From: Brevibacillus sp.
GTDB taxonomy: Bacteria; Bacillota; Bacilli; Brevibacillales; Brevibacillaceae
Length of the DNA: 12,145 bases
NCBI GenBank assembly: GCA_029240815.1
Contig: JARDZO010000171.1
Span: 1-12,145, forward strand
Direction of reading: 5' to 3'
The position numbers and the translations under genes are program-made. Below are positions 1-7,077 of this stretch, piece after piece (position 1 is the first letter of the stretch; each line of letters opens with the position of its first letter). The notes under the pieces are model-generated. The model saw only the letters and a list, made by a program, of their open reading frames with translations. It was not told where the DNA came from and did no database searches.

Positions 1-292
1 GCAAGCACTTGACGCCTTCTGCTTCCACCAGTTTCTGAGTTTCTTTCGCGTCGCTATCTTCATTGAGATAGACAATGGCAACATCAGCCCCTTCTTTGGC
101 AAAGCAAATGGCAGTGGCTTTACCGATGCCACTGTCGCCACCGGTAATGATGGCCACTTTTCCTTGTAATTTACCGTTTGCTTTATAGTGGGGATAGAAC
201 GCATCGGGACGCGGGTTCATTTCGCTTTCAATACCCGGCTGCTGATTTTGATGCTGAGCGGGTAACGTTTGTTTCTTTTCGTTTGATGACAT
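1..292 (-). CDS. SDR-family oxidoreductase, N-terminal part (truncated by window edge)
   Basis: This is the first 97 residues of a short-chain dehydrogenase/reductase that runs off the left edge. A hydrophilic, Gln-rich N-terminal extension of about 40 residues precedes the Rossmann fold. The NAD(P)-binding motif is visible as [11 protein letters not shown], followed by a hydrophobic strand (ADVAIVYL). This extended N-terminus is typical of the general-stress SDR group of Bacilli (YdaD/YhdF/YhxC type). The start was placed at the ATG at 292-290, preceded by GGAGGG at about 302-307. Another ATG at 300 is in a different frame and stops early. Substrate cannot be inferred. The gene is divergent from the HU gene and appears unrelated to the catabolic cluster. 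Confidence 0.9.
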   Translation of the reverse strand, partial: MSSNEKKQTLPAQHQNQQPGIESEMNPRPDAFYPHYKANGKLQGKVAIITGGDSGIGKATAICFAKEGADVAIVYLNEDSDAKETQKLVEAEGVKCL

Positions 293-382
293 GTGCACAT
301 GCCCTCCTTCAATCAATGTCTCAATTATTATGGGAATTCGCTGGATATTTATGATCTTATCTGGTTCGATCGACTGATTGTG

Positions 383-411
383 TTGTAAAACGGCCATGTA
401 AAGGTTACAAT
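383..411 (+). promoter_or_regulatory. Candidate sigma-A promoter for the HU gene
   Basis: TTGTAA (383-388) and TACAAT (406-411) are separated by exactly 17 bases, on the strand of the HU gene. The predicted transcript would have an untranslated leader of about 100 bases. No better pair was found nearer the gene, although the AT-rich stretch at 460-500 could hold a second promoter. The rest of 293-518 shows no gene. Confidence 0.5.
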
Positions 412-518
412 TTTACTCATGATCAATATTAGAAAACAAACGTTCCCTTCAAACTCTTCCATTTTTTAATGAAAACAAGTATGATGTATTCTATATGAAT
501 TGAAAGGATGTTGATTTT

Positions 519-791
519 ATGAATAAGACAGAACTCATCGCAAAAGTAGCAGAAATGACAGAGCTCACAAAAAAGGATTCCTCAAAAGCAGTAGACGCAA
601 TTTTGGACTCAATCTCTAGCTCCCTCCAAAATGGCGAAAAAGTATCCCTTATCGGTTTCGGTAACTTTGAAGTTCGCGAACGTGCAGCTCGTAAAGGCCG
701 CAATCCACAAACGGGTGAAGAAATTGAAATTGCTTCGAGCAAACTGCCTGCGTTTAAACCAGGAAAAGAATTGAAAGATCTCGTGAAATAA
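519..791 (+). CDS. hup: HU family DNA-binding protein
   Basis: This is a 90-residue histone-like HU protein, the usual full length. It forms homodimers that bend and compact DNA in the nucleoid. The family signature is clear: the [19 protein letters not shown] segment (about residues 45-63) leads into the DNA-binding beta arm, with the intercalating proline at residue 63 followed by QTG. The C-terminus ([12 protein letters not shown]) is standard. The start at 519 is supported by AAAGGA at 503-508, a rather distant but plausible ribosome binding site. A strong hairpin terminator follows directly, so the gene is monocistronic. Bacillota often carry more than one HU copy, so this need not be the main one. 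Confidence 0.97.
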   Translation: MNKTELIAKVAEMTELTKKDSSKAVDAILDSISSSLQNGEKVSLIGFGNFEVRERAARKGRNPQTGEEIEIASSKLPAFKPGKELKDLVK

Positions 792-809
792 CTGTATCTA
801 AGTACATAC

Positions 810-840
810 AACAAAACGCCCTTTATAAGGGCGTTTTGTT
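810..840 (+). terminator. Rho-independent terminator of the HU gene
   Basis: A perfect 14-bp stem (AACAAAACGCCCTT at 810-823, AAGGGCGTTTTGTT at 827-840) closes a 3-base loop 18 bases after the HU stop codon. The symmetric A/T flanks mean it could work in both directions. Confidence 0.9.
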
Positions 841-983
841 ATGGTATACGATTCATCCAAGTCGTCCTCCATATAACAGACGAGCCCATTCAGTGCTCTG
901 TACCTTTCCATGACTGCTCCGCTATCTAACCATCCGGCTACTGTTCGATGATGAATCAGGCATCTACGAACGGGATCCCCTAT

Positions 984-1007
984 AAAAACCACCCTCATCA
1001 GGTGGCT
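984..1007 (-). terminator. Rho-independent terminator ending the leftward gene cluster
   Basis: On the minus strand a CCACC/GGTGG stem (1005-1001 with 993-989), extendable by one G-U and one A-U pair, closes a 7-base loop. It is followed by a run of five T residues (988-984). It lies about 19 bases beyond the stop codon of the 97-residue membrane protein and is the natural end of the epimerase-to-MFS transcript. The stretch 841-983 beyond it shows no convincing gene. Confidence 0.75.
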
Positions 1008-1025
1008 AATGTGTGATATGCCAAT

Positions 1026-1319
1026 CTAAAAATCCAGCAACTCCATTTTCTCTAATTCTTTCTTTCTTCGATTCTTCACAGCTGTCCTACCATTTACCCA
1101 TGCCAAGGAAAGAATCGCCGTCCCGCCAATCACCGCCAAAATCATGGAGACTTCGGTACCTGCATGAAATAATCCAAAGAGATAGCCATACACAAAAAAC
1201 GCAAGATAAATTACTGGCAAGATCGCCCCCCAGTAAGGACTCATTCTTCTGGAGAGATAATGTTGTAAGCCTAGGATCATTTGTTTGTTATTCTCGTTTA
1301 CATCGCTTAGCAAACTCAA
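1026..1319 (-). CDS. Small membrane protein of unknown function (97 aa)
   Basis: I do not recognise this protein. It has a polar N-terminus (about residues 1-25), two hydrophobic helices (about 28-52 and 56-77) and a very basic, charged tail (NRRKKELEKME), suggesting a two-pass membrane protein with both ends inside. The start is a TTG at 1319-1317 that overlaps the TGA stop of the upstream MFS gene (TTGA). AGGGGAG inside the end of the MFS gene provides the ribosome binding site. This arrangement implies translational coupling and perhaps a physical or functional link with the transporter. It is the last gene before the operon terminator. Confidence 0.75.
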   Translation of the reverse strand: MSLLSDVNENNKQMILGLQHYLSRRMSPYWGAILPVIYLAFFVYGYLFGLFHAGTEVSMILAVIGGTAILSLAWVNGRTAVKNRRKKELEKMELLDF

Positions 1320-2527
1320 GGTCCTTGTCTCCCCTGAGCTGCACCAGCTACTTTTGGCTTGTTCAACCGAATCACACAGAGCATACAGAGGACCACACTT
1401 CCAAGAAATAGAAGGATTACAGAAAAACCCGTTTCCAGTCCATAGTTATTAGCGACGACTCCAATGATGCCGTTAGCCAACATAGCGCCTATTCCAGAAG
1501 CTGCAAACAGAAACCCAAGGATTTTCCCCGCGTTGTCTGCGTATAAATGGCAGGCTATTGCTGCAATCGTTGGAAAAATGGCAGAAAAACTAATTCCGGA
1601 CACCACAAAAAATACGAGGGTGGCTTGATTTTCCCACATCGCTATTCCAAAAGTCGCCATTGCCATCGTCGAGCTGAACATAACCGCCTTCTCTTGGCCA
1701 ATTCGGTTGATCCACCAATGTGCGCTTAATCGTCCGAACGTAAAAATGAGATAAAAACCGGATAAGTAGAACGCTACTTCTGTCAGGGTGACATTTCTTA
1801 CCTGGATTAAATAAGAAGGGAGCCATGTAGCGAATCCGACCTCAGCCATCACGTAGGTCATGATCGCCAAAAGCAATCCCACAAGCTTGGGGTACCCCTC
1901 TGCTTTTTTGATCGGTACAGGTTCACGAGTCACCTCCTGTCTCTTCGTTGTCACATTACCGTATGGGAAGAGTAAAACAAACAGCAGGATGAGCCCAAGC
2001 AAAGCCAACTCAAACCAAAATCCGCTCCGCCAATCAGGGAAAGCCCGTAAGAACCATACACTCAACAGGGGGAGCCCAGTCGCTCCTATGCCATAAAAAC
2101 CATGCAGCCAGTTGAAATACCGCGCTTGATCCTCGACTGATTTTGAAACGGCTGGTACGGCGCCGTTGATGCCGATCTCCAGGATCCCTCCGCCTATGCC
2201 TGAAATCACAAAGCCAGCAGCAAATAGGATATAGTTTTCAAAACTCATGTAAAGCAGCAGTCCGGCGGTAATGCAGATACCTCCCAACAAGGTTACGAAC
2301 TTCAAACCTCTTTTGTCGACCGATAGTCCTCCTAAAAAAGAACCTGCCAAATAACCGAATGATCCCATAGAAAATGCACCGCTTACCTGAAGGTAGCTTA
2401 AACGCAGATCCTCTTGAAGCATCGGAGTCACGATGCTCCGTAACGTATCGATCGAGCCAAAAAACAGCATGCTGGCAAGCGAAATGAGCAACAGCTTCTT
2501 TTCAAAAAGAGCCACGTGATCCTTCAC
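1316..2527 (-). CDS. MFS transporter, FHS/sugar-symporter-like
   Basis: This is a major facilitator superfamily permease of about 403 residues with roughly 12 predicted membrane helices. A motif-A-like loop (GGLSVDKRGLKF) lies between helices 2 and 3, and the fourth-fifth helix region is glycine-rich (ISGIGGGILEIGINGAVP, then WLHGFYGIGATGLPLLS). That pattern recalls the fucose/glucose (FHS) branch, such as B. subtilis GlcP. Substrate and direction are not shown by sequence. The frame opens at GTG 2527, but a second GTG at 2515 has AAGGA just upstream, so 399 residues is equally possible. Either start lies inside the 3' end of the HAD gene, giving a 14-26-base overlap and coupling the two genes. 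Its position after the deglycase and HAD genes suggests it handles a sugar or amine product of the pathway, in or out. Confidence 0.88.
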   Translation of the reverse strand: MKDHVALFEKKLLLISLASMLFFGSIDTLRSIVTPMLQEDLRLSYLQVSGAFSMGSFGYLAGSFLGGLSVDKRGLKFVTLLGGICITAGLLLYMSFENYILFAAGFVISGIGGGILEIGINGAVPAVSKSVEDQARYFNWLHGFYGIGATGLPLLSVWFLRAFPDWRSGFWFELALLGLILLFVLLFPYGNVTTKRQEVTREPVPIKKAEGYPKLVGLLLAIMTYVMAEVGFATWLPSYLIQVRNVTLTEVAFYLSGFYLIFTFGRLSAHWWINRIGQEKAVMFSSTMAMATFGIAMWENQATLVFFVVSGISFSAIFPTIAAIACHLYADNAGKILGFLFAASGIGAMLANGIIGVVANNYGLETGFSVILLFLGSVVLCMLCVIRLNKPKVAGAAQGRQGP

Positions 2528-3185
2528 TCAGCTTTCTTTGAATTTTCCACAATACCTCTGACAAGGAGAGCTCCGCCATCGATTTCATGCGCAAATCGTA
2601 CCTTTCAAATGGAAGCTGCTCCGTTACAGGATTGGGAACGATCACACAATGTATTCCTGCCGCAATCGCCGCTTTCGCCCCGGCAACGGAGTCTTCAAAA
2701 GCTACTACCTCTTCAGCAGCCAAATGAAGTGCCTGAAGCGCTTCGACGTACAGCTCAGGGTCCGGCTTTACTCTCGCCACGTCATCCGCGGTTTTGATGA
2801 CTTCGAAATAGGAAAGAAGCTGAAGCTGCTTAAGAAATCCTTGCACCCATGCCCGATCGGAGCTGGACGCCAAGCCGATCCGAAGGCCGAGTGCCTTTGC
2901 TTCTGCAAGGTATTCCCGCACTCCTTCCCGCACATCCAACCCTTTGATTTTTTCGTGATGGAGCTCGCTCGCCATTCGCTTGATAACGACCAGATTCTCC
3001 TGCGTCCCTGCCTTTTCTCGCACGTATAGATCAAAGTCCGTAGCATGCGTTCCCACGAATGAGGCGAACGTTTCCAACGGCAGGTCAAGCTGAAAATGTT
3101 TGAAAGCCTCGAGAAAGGAGTGATACCAGATCGTCTCCGTATCCAGGATGAGTCCATCAAAGTCAAAAACAATCCCTCTGATCAT
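2502..3185 (-). CDS. HAD-superfamily hydrolase, YhcW/beta-phosphoglucomutase-like
   Basis: This is a 227-residue HAD subfamily I phosphatase or phosphomutase. Motif I is DFDGLILDTE (nucleophile Asp8, acid/base Asp10). An alpha-helical cap follows (about 18-85). Motif II is in GLASSSD (104-110), motif III is Lys140 in KPDPELY, and motif IV is Glu164-Asp165 in FEDSVAGAKAA. The segments GLASSSD, TADDV and CVIVPNPVT strongly recall B. subtilis YhcW, whose substrate I do not know. The start at ATG 3185 was chosen because AGGAGGAGAG sits immediately upstream. The frame stays open to an ATG at 3236, but that start has no ribosome binding site and adds a non-conserved basic stretch. Between deglycase and transporter genes, a likely role is dephosphorylating a sugar phosphate of the pathway; this is inference. 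Confidence 0.93.
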   Translation of the reverse strand: MIRGIVFDFDGLILDTETIWYHSFLEAFKHFQLDLPLETFASFVGTHATDFDLYVREKAGTQENLVVIKRMASELHHEKIKGLDVREGVREYLAEAKALGLRIGLASSSDRAWVQGFLKQLQLLSYFEVIKTADDVARVKPDPELYVEALQALHLAAEEVVAFEDSVAGAKAAIAAGIHCVIVPNPVTEQLPFERYDLRMKSMAELSLSEVLWKIQRKLSEGSRGSF

Positions 3186-3226
3186 GTTTTCTCTCCTCCT
3201 ATGACCATTAAATGAAACGCACAGTA

Positions 3227-3276
3227 GCGCCTCCATAACGTGAAAAGAAATCTCGTCCTTCTCCCGTTGGAGGCGC
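3227..3276 (-). repeat. Long inverted repeat between deglycase and HAD genes
   Basis: A perfect 9-bp inverted repeat (GCGCCTCCA at 3227-3235, TGGAGGCGC at 3268-3276) encloses 32 bases. The inner ends can extend pairing (ACG with CGT across a two-base bulge). It lies in the 115-base gap between SIS-A and the HAD gene. No T-run follows on the minus strand, so it looks like an mRNA processing or stability element rather than a terminator. Confidence 0.55.
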
Positions 3277-3300
3277 CGCCCTATTCTTTATATCCCTGCG

Positions 3301-4269
3301 CTAATAAGGAACTTTCCACATATATCTGCGTGTACTGAGAGGATGATTCCGTGCTTGGGCCAGCTCCTCCGCATAGACCCGCAAAACCCGATGCAGGATG
3401 AGGGGAGCGATGTAACCTATCACGCTTTCGTCCACAATGCTTAGATCAAATTCCTTGGCGTCCAGGACGATGAGATTGTCGCCGTATTGCTGGGAAAAGT
3501 CTAGGGAGCGCTCCTCCAAAGGGCGAGTCTCATCCAATCCGAGGAGCTGGATGATCGGGATCTCTTTATCCAATATTTCGAAAGGTCCATGAAAATACTC
3601 GCCGGCATGAATGGCATGGGAATGAATCCATTGCATCTCCATCAGTATGCAAATCGCAAACCAATAAGCGATCCCATAGTTGGCCCCGCTGCCCATCGTA
3701 TAGATGATTTTGGCATCTTTGTAGGAACGGCCAAATTCTTTCGCTGCTGGCAGGGCCTGCTCTCTCGCCATTTCGATGACCGGTCTCAAATCAGCTAAAG
3801 ACTGGATCATCACATCGTATTTCGGATTCCCTTCCTTCATGTGCAAAAGACCAAATACCAGTTCATACATGATTGCGTGCGCGTCATTCAAGAAAGGATT
3901 CTCCCGCCCTTCCTGATAGATGATCACAAATTCCGACGCTTGGGCCAACGGGGAATCTGCCTCGAAAGTGAGAGAGACGGTCAATGCTCCCTTTTCGCGG
4001 GCAAAGCGTGCGGCTTCCACCGTTTCCGCCGTCTTGCCGTAATGGGAGCAGAGAATGACGAGTGATTTCCCGCCCAGTTTCGCGGGATTGCGGTGGATGA
4101 ATTCATTCGAGCTATACAGATCCGAATCAATCGTCTTCGCTTCATGGTCTAAAGCGTATTTGCTAGCGTACATGAGGGCGGACGAACCGCCGCACGCGAC
4201 CAGAAATACCTTTTCGATTTCACGCTGCTTAAGCTCCTCCAAGACTCTTTCTACGCTTTCATGCAACAT
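3301..4269 (-). CDS. frlB: FrlB-type fructosamine 6-phosphate deglycase (SIS-A)
   Basis: This 322-residue protein has two SIS (sugar isomerase) domains. It would split fructoselysine 6-phosphate or related 6-phosphofructose-amino acids into glucose 6-phosphate and the free amine in the cytoplasm. Sequence signs are CGGSSALMYASKY (26-38), the phosphate-binding CSHYGKTAETV (74-84), and ILMEMQWIHSHAIHAGEYFHG (208-228). Glu211 and His227 align with the catalytic Glu/His pair I recall from the related FraB deglycase. The ending ARNHPLSTRRYMWKVPY matches B. subtilis FrlB closely, by memory. The start at 4269 has AAGGAGG eight bases upstream. The gene follows the epimerase by 43 bases in one transcript. 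It is the more FrlB-like of two SIS paralogues in the window. Confidence 0.93.
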   Translation of the reverse strand: MLHESVERVLEELKQREIEKVFLVACGGSSALMYASKYALDHEAKTIDSDLYSSNEFIHRNPAKLGGKSLVILCSHYGKTAETVEAARFAREKGALTVSLTFEADSPLAQASEFVIIYQEGRENPFLNDAHAIMYELVFGLLHMKEGNPKYDVMIQSLADLRPVIEMAREQALPAAKEFGRSYKDAKIIYTMGSGANYGIAYWFAICILMEMQWIHSHAIHAGEYFHGPFEILDKEIPIIQLLGLDETRPLEERSLDFSQQYGDNLIVLDAKEFDLSIVDESVIGYIAPLILHRVLRVYAEELAQARNHPLSTRRYMWKVPY

Positions 4270-4312
4270 GTTTTACGCCTCCTTTATCGGAACAAAAAAT
4301 TAACGATCCCCA

Positions 4313-5146
4313 TCACACCATGTATGGTTCGAGCTGCTTCAGTGACGCTTCTACCGCTTTGTCCGGATCCAACAGGTACTGCGATGAGGTGAATTCAAGT
4401 GATAATGACCCTGTATAACCATGCTCCCCGAGCGTATCCATGTAGGTTGCCAGCGGGAGGTTTCCATCTCCCCAAGCCAAATGTCCACTTGGTTTTCCAT
4501 CGATGAAATGGATATGAACCATATCGTCTTGCAAGCGTTCGAAATAGCTGCCCAGCTCCTCGCCTTCGACAGCCATCGCGACCGTATCAAGCATCCCTTT
4601 CACGGAAGCGGAGTCGATGGCAGATAGCATGGCCATCAAATCGGATAGATTACAAACCAGATTGGATTCAATTCGCTGCAACGGCTCCAAAGCAAGTGTG
4701 ATCCCTTGCTGTTTTGCAAAACCAGCCAGCTCGCGCAGGGAATCGCAGGAGCGCTCCCACGCTTCCTCCCTGCTTTCATTTCGATAGCCCCAACCAGCTG
4801 TCACCAAGACCAGCTGAGATTCCAATTCGGCACTCGCCTGGATTGACTTTTCAAAGTACCGCAGACTTCTTTCTCTAATTTCTGGTTCCTTGGCCGCGAG
4901 ATTGATAGGATACATGCATTGCTCCGGAGTGAAACAAACGACTTTCAAGCTTCGGGCATCGATCTCTCTTCGAATTCTTTTGACGTCGGCAAGCGACAAA
5001 TCTTCCACATAAAAATGTGGCGCTGCTCCCCACAACTCAATCTGTTCAAATTGGTAACGGACCATGGAGTCCAAAAAATACGTGAGCGGATAGTGAAGGT
5101 AATGAAAGTTCATGCCTGTGATTTGCGAACGTTTGATTGCAGCCAT
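4313..5146 (-). CDS. frlC: FrlC-type fructosamine (fructoselysine/psicoselysine) 3-epimerase
   Basis: This is a 277-residue TIM-barrel protein of the xylose isomerase-like epimerase family (AP_endonuc_2 fold). E. coli FrlC, of nearly the same length, interconverts psicoselysine and fructoselysine so that the rare epimer can enter the FrlD/FrlB route. Features recalled from FrlC are IELWGAAPHFYVEDL (36-50), FTPEQCMYPINLA (72-84) and LALEPLQRIESNLVCN (151-166). Probable metal ligands are Glu154, Asp187 (MLDT), His213 (HIHFID) and Glu251 (SLEF). The start at 5146 has AGGAGGG just upstream. It is the first full-size gene of a unit led by an operator palindrome. A different sugar-epimerase substrate remains possible, but its position beside frlB argues for fructosamines. 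Confidence 0.85.
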   Translation of the reverse strand: MAAIKRSQITGMNFHYLHYPLTYFLDSMVRYQFEQIELWGAAPHFYVEDLSLADVKRIRREIDARSLKVVCFTPEQCMYPINLAAKEPEIRERSLRYFEKSIQASAELESQLVLVTAGWGYRNESREEAWERSCDSLRELAGFAKQQGITLALEPLQRIESNLVCNLSDLMAMLSAIDSASVKGMLDTVAMAVEGEELGSYFERLQDDMVHIHFIDGKPSGHLAWGDGNLPLATYMDTLGEHGYTGSLSLEFTSSQYLLDPDKAVEASLKQLEPYMV

Positions 5147-5158
5147 ATGCCCTCCTGA

Positions 5159-5230
5159 TCATAAGGATGGTTGTTCCACATGGACGAGCCCCGTTTGAGG
5201 ACTGGCTCGGCTCCTGCACATCCTGCTCAT
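5159..5230 (-). CDS. Possible 23-residue leader peptide upstream of frlC
   Basis: A short frame begins at ATG 5230-5228 with GGGGGAGA immediately upstream. It ends with TGA at 5161-5159, only 12 bases before the frlC start, so the frlC ribosome binding site lies just after its stop. The peptide is basic at the start (MSRMCRSRASP) and has no recognisable domain. Inside it, a CGAGCC/GGCTCG hairpin (about 5174-5198) can form. It may be a translated leader that couples or tunes frlC, or a chance frame; homologues would decide. Confidence 0.3.
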   Translation of the reverse strand: MSRMCRSRASPQTGLVHVEQPSL

Positions 5231-5259
5231 GTTCTCCCCCTTTTCAAGTGAGCGCGTTA

Positions 5260-5271
5260 TGGTATATACCA
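5260..5271. promoter_or_regulatory. Operator palindrome TGGTATATACCA upstream of frlC
   Basis: This is a perfect 12-base palindrome of the GT-N-TA-N-AC type bound by GntR/HutC-family repressors. It lies between the terminator of the transporter genes and the frlC unit. The identical sequence occurs in front of the binding-protein gene. A wider inverted pair, CAAGTG (5245-5250) and CACTTG (5270-5275), surrounds it. I could not assign a clear -35/-10 pair here, although promoter elements may overlap the palindrome. Confidence 0.8.
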
Positions 5272-5275
5272 CTTG

Positions 5276-5308
5276 TGAAAGAAAGATTCGTGTGGTTTTC
5301 CCACACGA
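5276..5308 (-). terminator. Terminator after the frlM permease gene
   Basis: On the minus strand an 8-bp stem (TCGTGTGG/CCACACGA, 5308-5301 with 5295-5288) with a GAAAA loop is followed by the pyrimidine-rich tract ATCTTTCTTTC. It lies about 20 bases past the permease stop and just before the frlC operator, separating the two transcription units. Confidence 0.75.
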
Positions 5309-5329
5309 GCCTTTGAACCTTTTCGCTTC

Positions 5330-6157
5330 TTAACCTTTGACACTGCCTGCCATCATGCCCCGTACAAACTGTTTCTGGAACAGAATAAACAGGACGATCA
5401 TCGGGAAGGCGGAGATCGCCAGGCCTGCCAGTTGGATACCAAAATTCGTATTCAATTGGCTTCGAAGGTTCATCAAACCGACCGGGATCGTCCTGAGTGC
5501 GGAGTCTTCGATGAATACCATCGCAAACATGAATTCGTTCCATACATTCATCCCTGTAAGTAGAGCAGCGGAAGCCAAAATCGGTTTCCCCATCGGCAGG
5601 ATGATGTGCCAATAGACTTGCCAGGTGCTGCAGCCGTCAATCGTTGCCGACTCCTCCAATTCCCTCGGGATCGAGAGGAAATACGACCGCATCAAGAAGA
5701 TGGAAAATGGCAACTGAAAAGCGACATACGGCACGATCAACGCCCAATGAGTGTTGTACAGCCCAATTGCCTGCAGCATTTTATAAAGGGAGATGAGGCT
5801 TACCTGCGGAGCCAGCATCAGGCCGCTCACCACGATCAGCAGCAGGATATTAGCCCCCTTGAAGCGGAAGCGGCTGAGACCGTACGCTGCCATAGAGCCA
5901 AATAACAGGATGATAAGTACTGAGACAATGGTGACGAAAGCGCTGTTCAGAAAATACTGCCCGATCCCTGCATCCCAGGCGGAGACGTAATTTTGCCACA
6001 GCCATTTCTCTGGCATCCCCCATGGATCCAGAAAGAAATCCCGATTCGATTTAAAACCATTCATCGCAAGCCAGATCAAAGGATAAAGGATACAGAGAGC
6101 GTAGACGGAAAACCACAGCCAAATGACCGCGCGATAGCATTTGTTCAGCCATGTCAT
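5330..6157 (-). CDS. frlM: Carbohydrate ABC transporter permease, MalG type (FrlM-like)
   Basis: This 275-residue inner component of a CUT1-type sugar importer has about six membrane helices, the first at residues 8-31. The EAA loop that docks on the ATPase is at about 168-188 (EESATIDGCSTWQVYWHIILP, with the conserved Gly175 and Pro188). The C-terminus (QKQFVRGMMAGSVKG) is typical of MalG-type permeases. It pairs with the MalF-type permease just upstream, whose TAA stop lies 9 bases before this ATG; the GGAGGTG ribosome binding site overlaps that stop region and is rather far (about 14 bases). Fructosamine import is inferred from the surrounding frl genes. It is the last gene before a terminator. 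Confidence 0.92.
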   Translation of the reverse strand: MTWLNKCYRAVIWLWFSVYALCILYPLIWLAMNGFKSNRDFFLDPWGMPEKWLWQNYVSAWDAGIGQYFLNSAFVTIVSVLIILLFGSMAAYGLSRFRFKGANILLLIVVSGLMLAPQVSLISLYKMLQAIGLYNTHWALIVPYVAFQLPFSIFLMRSYFLSIPRELEESATIDGCSTWQVYWHIILPMGKPILASAALLTGMNVWNEFMFAMVFIEDSALRTIPVGLMNLRSQLNTNFGIQLAGLAISAFPMIVLFILFQKQFVRGMMAGSVKG

Positions 6158-6166
6158 CGGAACTAT

Positions 6167-7057
6167 TTACACCTCCCGTCCCGTTTTTGAAATCCGCATC
6201 TGCAGCAAGGACAAGGCTAACGTAATGACAAAAATCATCGTGCCGATGGTCGAGGCATAGCCCATTTCATCATTACGAAACGCCGCCCGGTACAACATCG
6301 TTCCCAACACTTCCGTGGAACGACCAGGACCACCAAAGGTCATCACGTACACTTCATCAAAAACCTTGTAGGCTCCGATTACGGTGATCATGCTTCCGAC
6401 GAGAATCATTTCTTTCAGTTGAGGAATGGTGATGTGAAAAAAGGTTTGGATCCGATTGGCCCCGTCAATCATGGCCGCTTCATACAATTCCCCCGGGATC
6501 TTATGCATCGCGATCAAGAAGAGCATGGTCATATATCCCGTATACTGCCATTGGGATACTGCCACAACTGCATAAATCGCCGTTTTACTATCACCCAGCC
6601 ATGAATGCACCCAATCGTTTTGACCAATCGCCTTCAATGCTCCATTAATCAGGCCAATATCAGGGTTGTAAAGAAGCTGCCACATGAGCCCTACTACGGA
6701 GATGGAGATTACGGCAGGGATAAAAAACACGGTCCGAAAGAATGGTTGCCATCGTCTGATAATTTTCTCCTCAAGGATGGCCGCGATGACCAATCCTCCC
6801 CCTACCTGAAACAGAAGGGAAATGAGAGCGAAGAGCGAGTTGTTCTTCAATGCCGTGTAAAAGATGGGATCGTTAAAAAGCTTGGCGTAATACTCAAACC
6901 CGACAAATTCACCATTCATCTCAAACGCACTCCACCGAAACATGCTGTAATACAAATTGAAAACAATCGGGAGAAAGACGAACAGCACAATAAGAAGAAG
7001 GGCTGGGAGTATGAAAGGGAGTGCTGACCGGGAATTGTGAAACGACGATTTTAACAT
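6167..7057 (-). CDS. frlN: Carbohydrate ABC transporter permease, MalF type (FrlN-like)
   Basis: This is a 296-residue permease with about six membrane helices, the first at about residues 13-38. A conserved EAA loop occurs at 193-212 (EAAMIDGANRIQTFFHITIP). It forms the heterodimeric membrane channel with the downstream MalG-type protein. The start at ATG 7057 was chosen for its strong AGGAGGG site 6-8 bases upstream. The frame stays open to about 7261, but that extension is a hydrophilic stretch lying over the 3' end of the binding-protein gene and is not coding. It belongs to one transcript with the binding protein and frlM. Confidence 0.93.
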   Translation of the reverse strand: MLKSSFHNSRSALPFILPALLLIVLFVFLPIVFNLYYSMFRWSAFEMNGEFVGFEYYAKLFNDPIFYTALKNNSLFALISLLFQVGGGLVIAAILEEKIIRRWQPFFRTVFFIPAVISISVVGLMWQLLYNPDIGLINGALKAIGQNDWVHSWLGDSKTAIYAVVAVSQWQYTGYMTMLFLIAMHKIPGELYEAAMIDGANRIQTFFHITIPQLKEMILVGSMITVIGAYKVFDEVYVMTFGGPGRSTEVLGTMLYRAAFRNDEMGYASTIGTMIFVITLALSLLQMRISKTGREV

Positions 7058-7077
7058 CGTGCTCCCTCCTTGGAAGA

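Noticed and set aside
842..849. TGGTATAC near the HU terminator, resembling half an operator
   Set aside because: The second half-site is missing and there is no promoter or cluster gene next to it.
798..998. 66-codon minus-strand frame between HU and the cluster
   Set aside because: Its ATG lies inside the loop of the cluster terminator, it has no ribosome binding site, and its 3' end consists of the HU terminator hairpin. I do not annotate it as a gene.
1013..1411. 132-codon plus-strand frame
   Set aside because: It lies antisense to the small membrane protein and the MFS C-terminus, with no ribosome binding site or recognisable motif.
3186..3236. Upstream extension of the HAD gene to ATG 3236
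   Set aside because: There is no ribosome binding site, it adds a non-family N-terminus, and it begins within the inverted repeat; ATG 3185 has AGGAGGAGAG and starts at the usual position before DFDG.
5249..5262. TGAGCGCGTTATGG as a catabolite-responsive element
   Set aside because: Only the CG centre and a few positions fit; four constrained positions mismatch.
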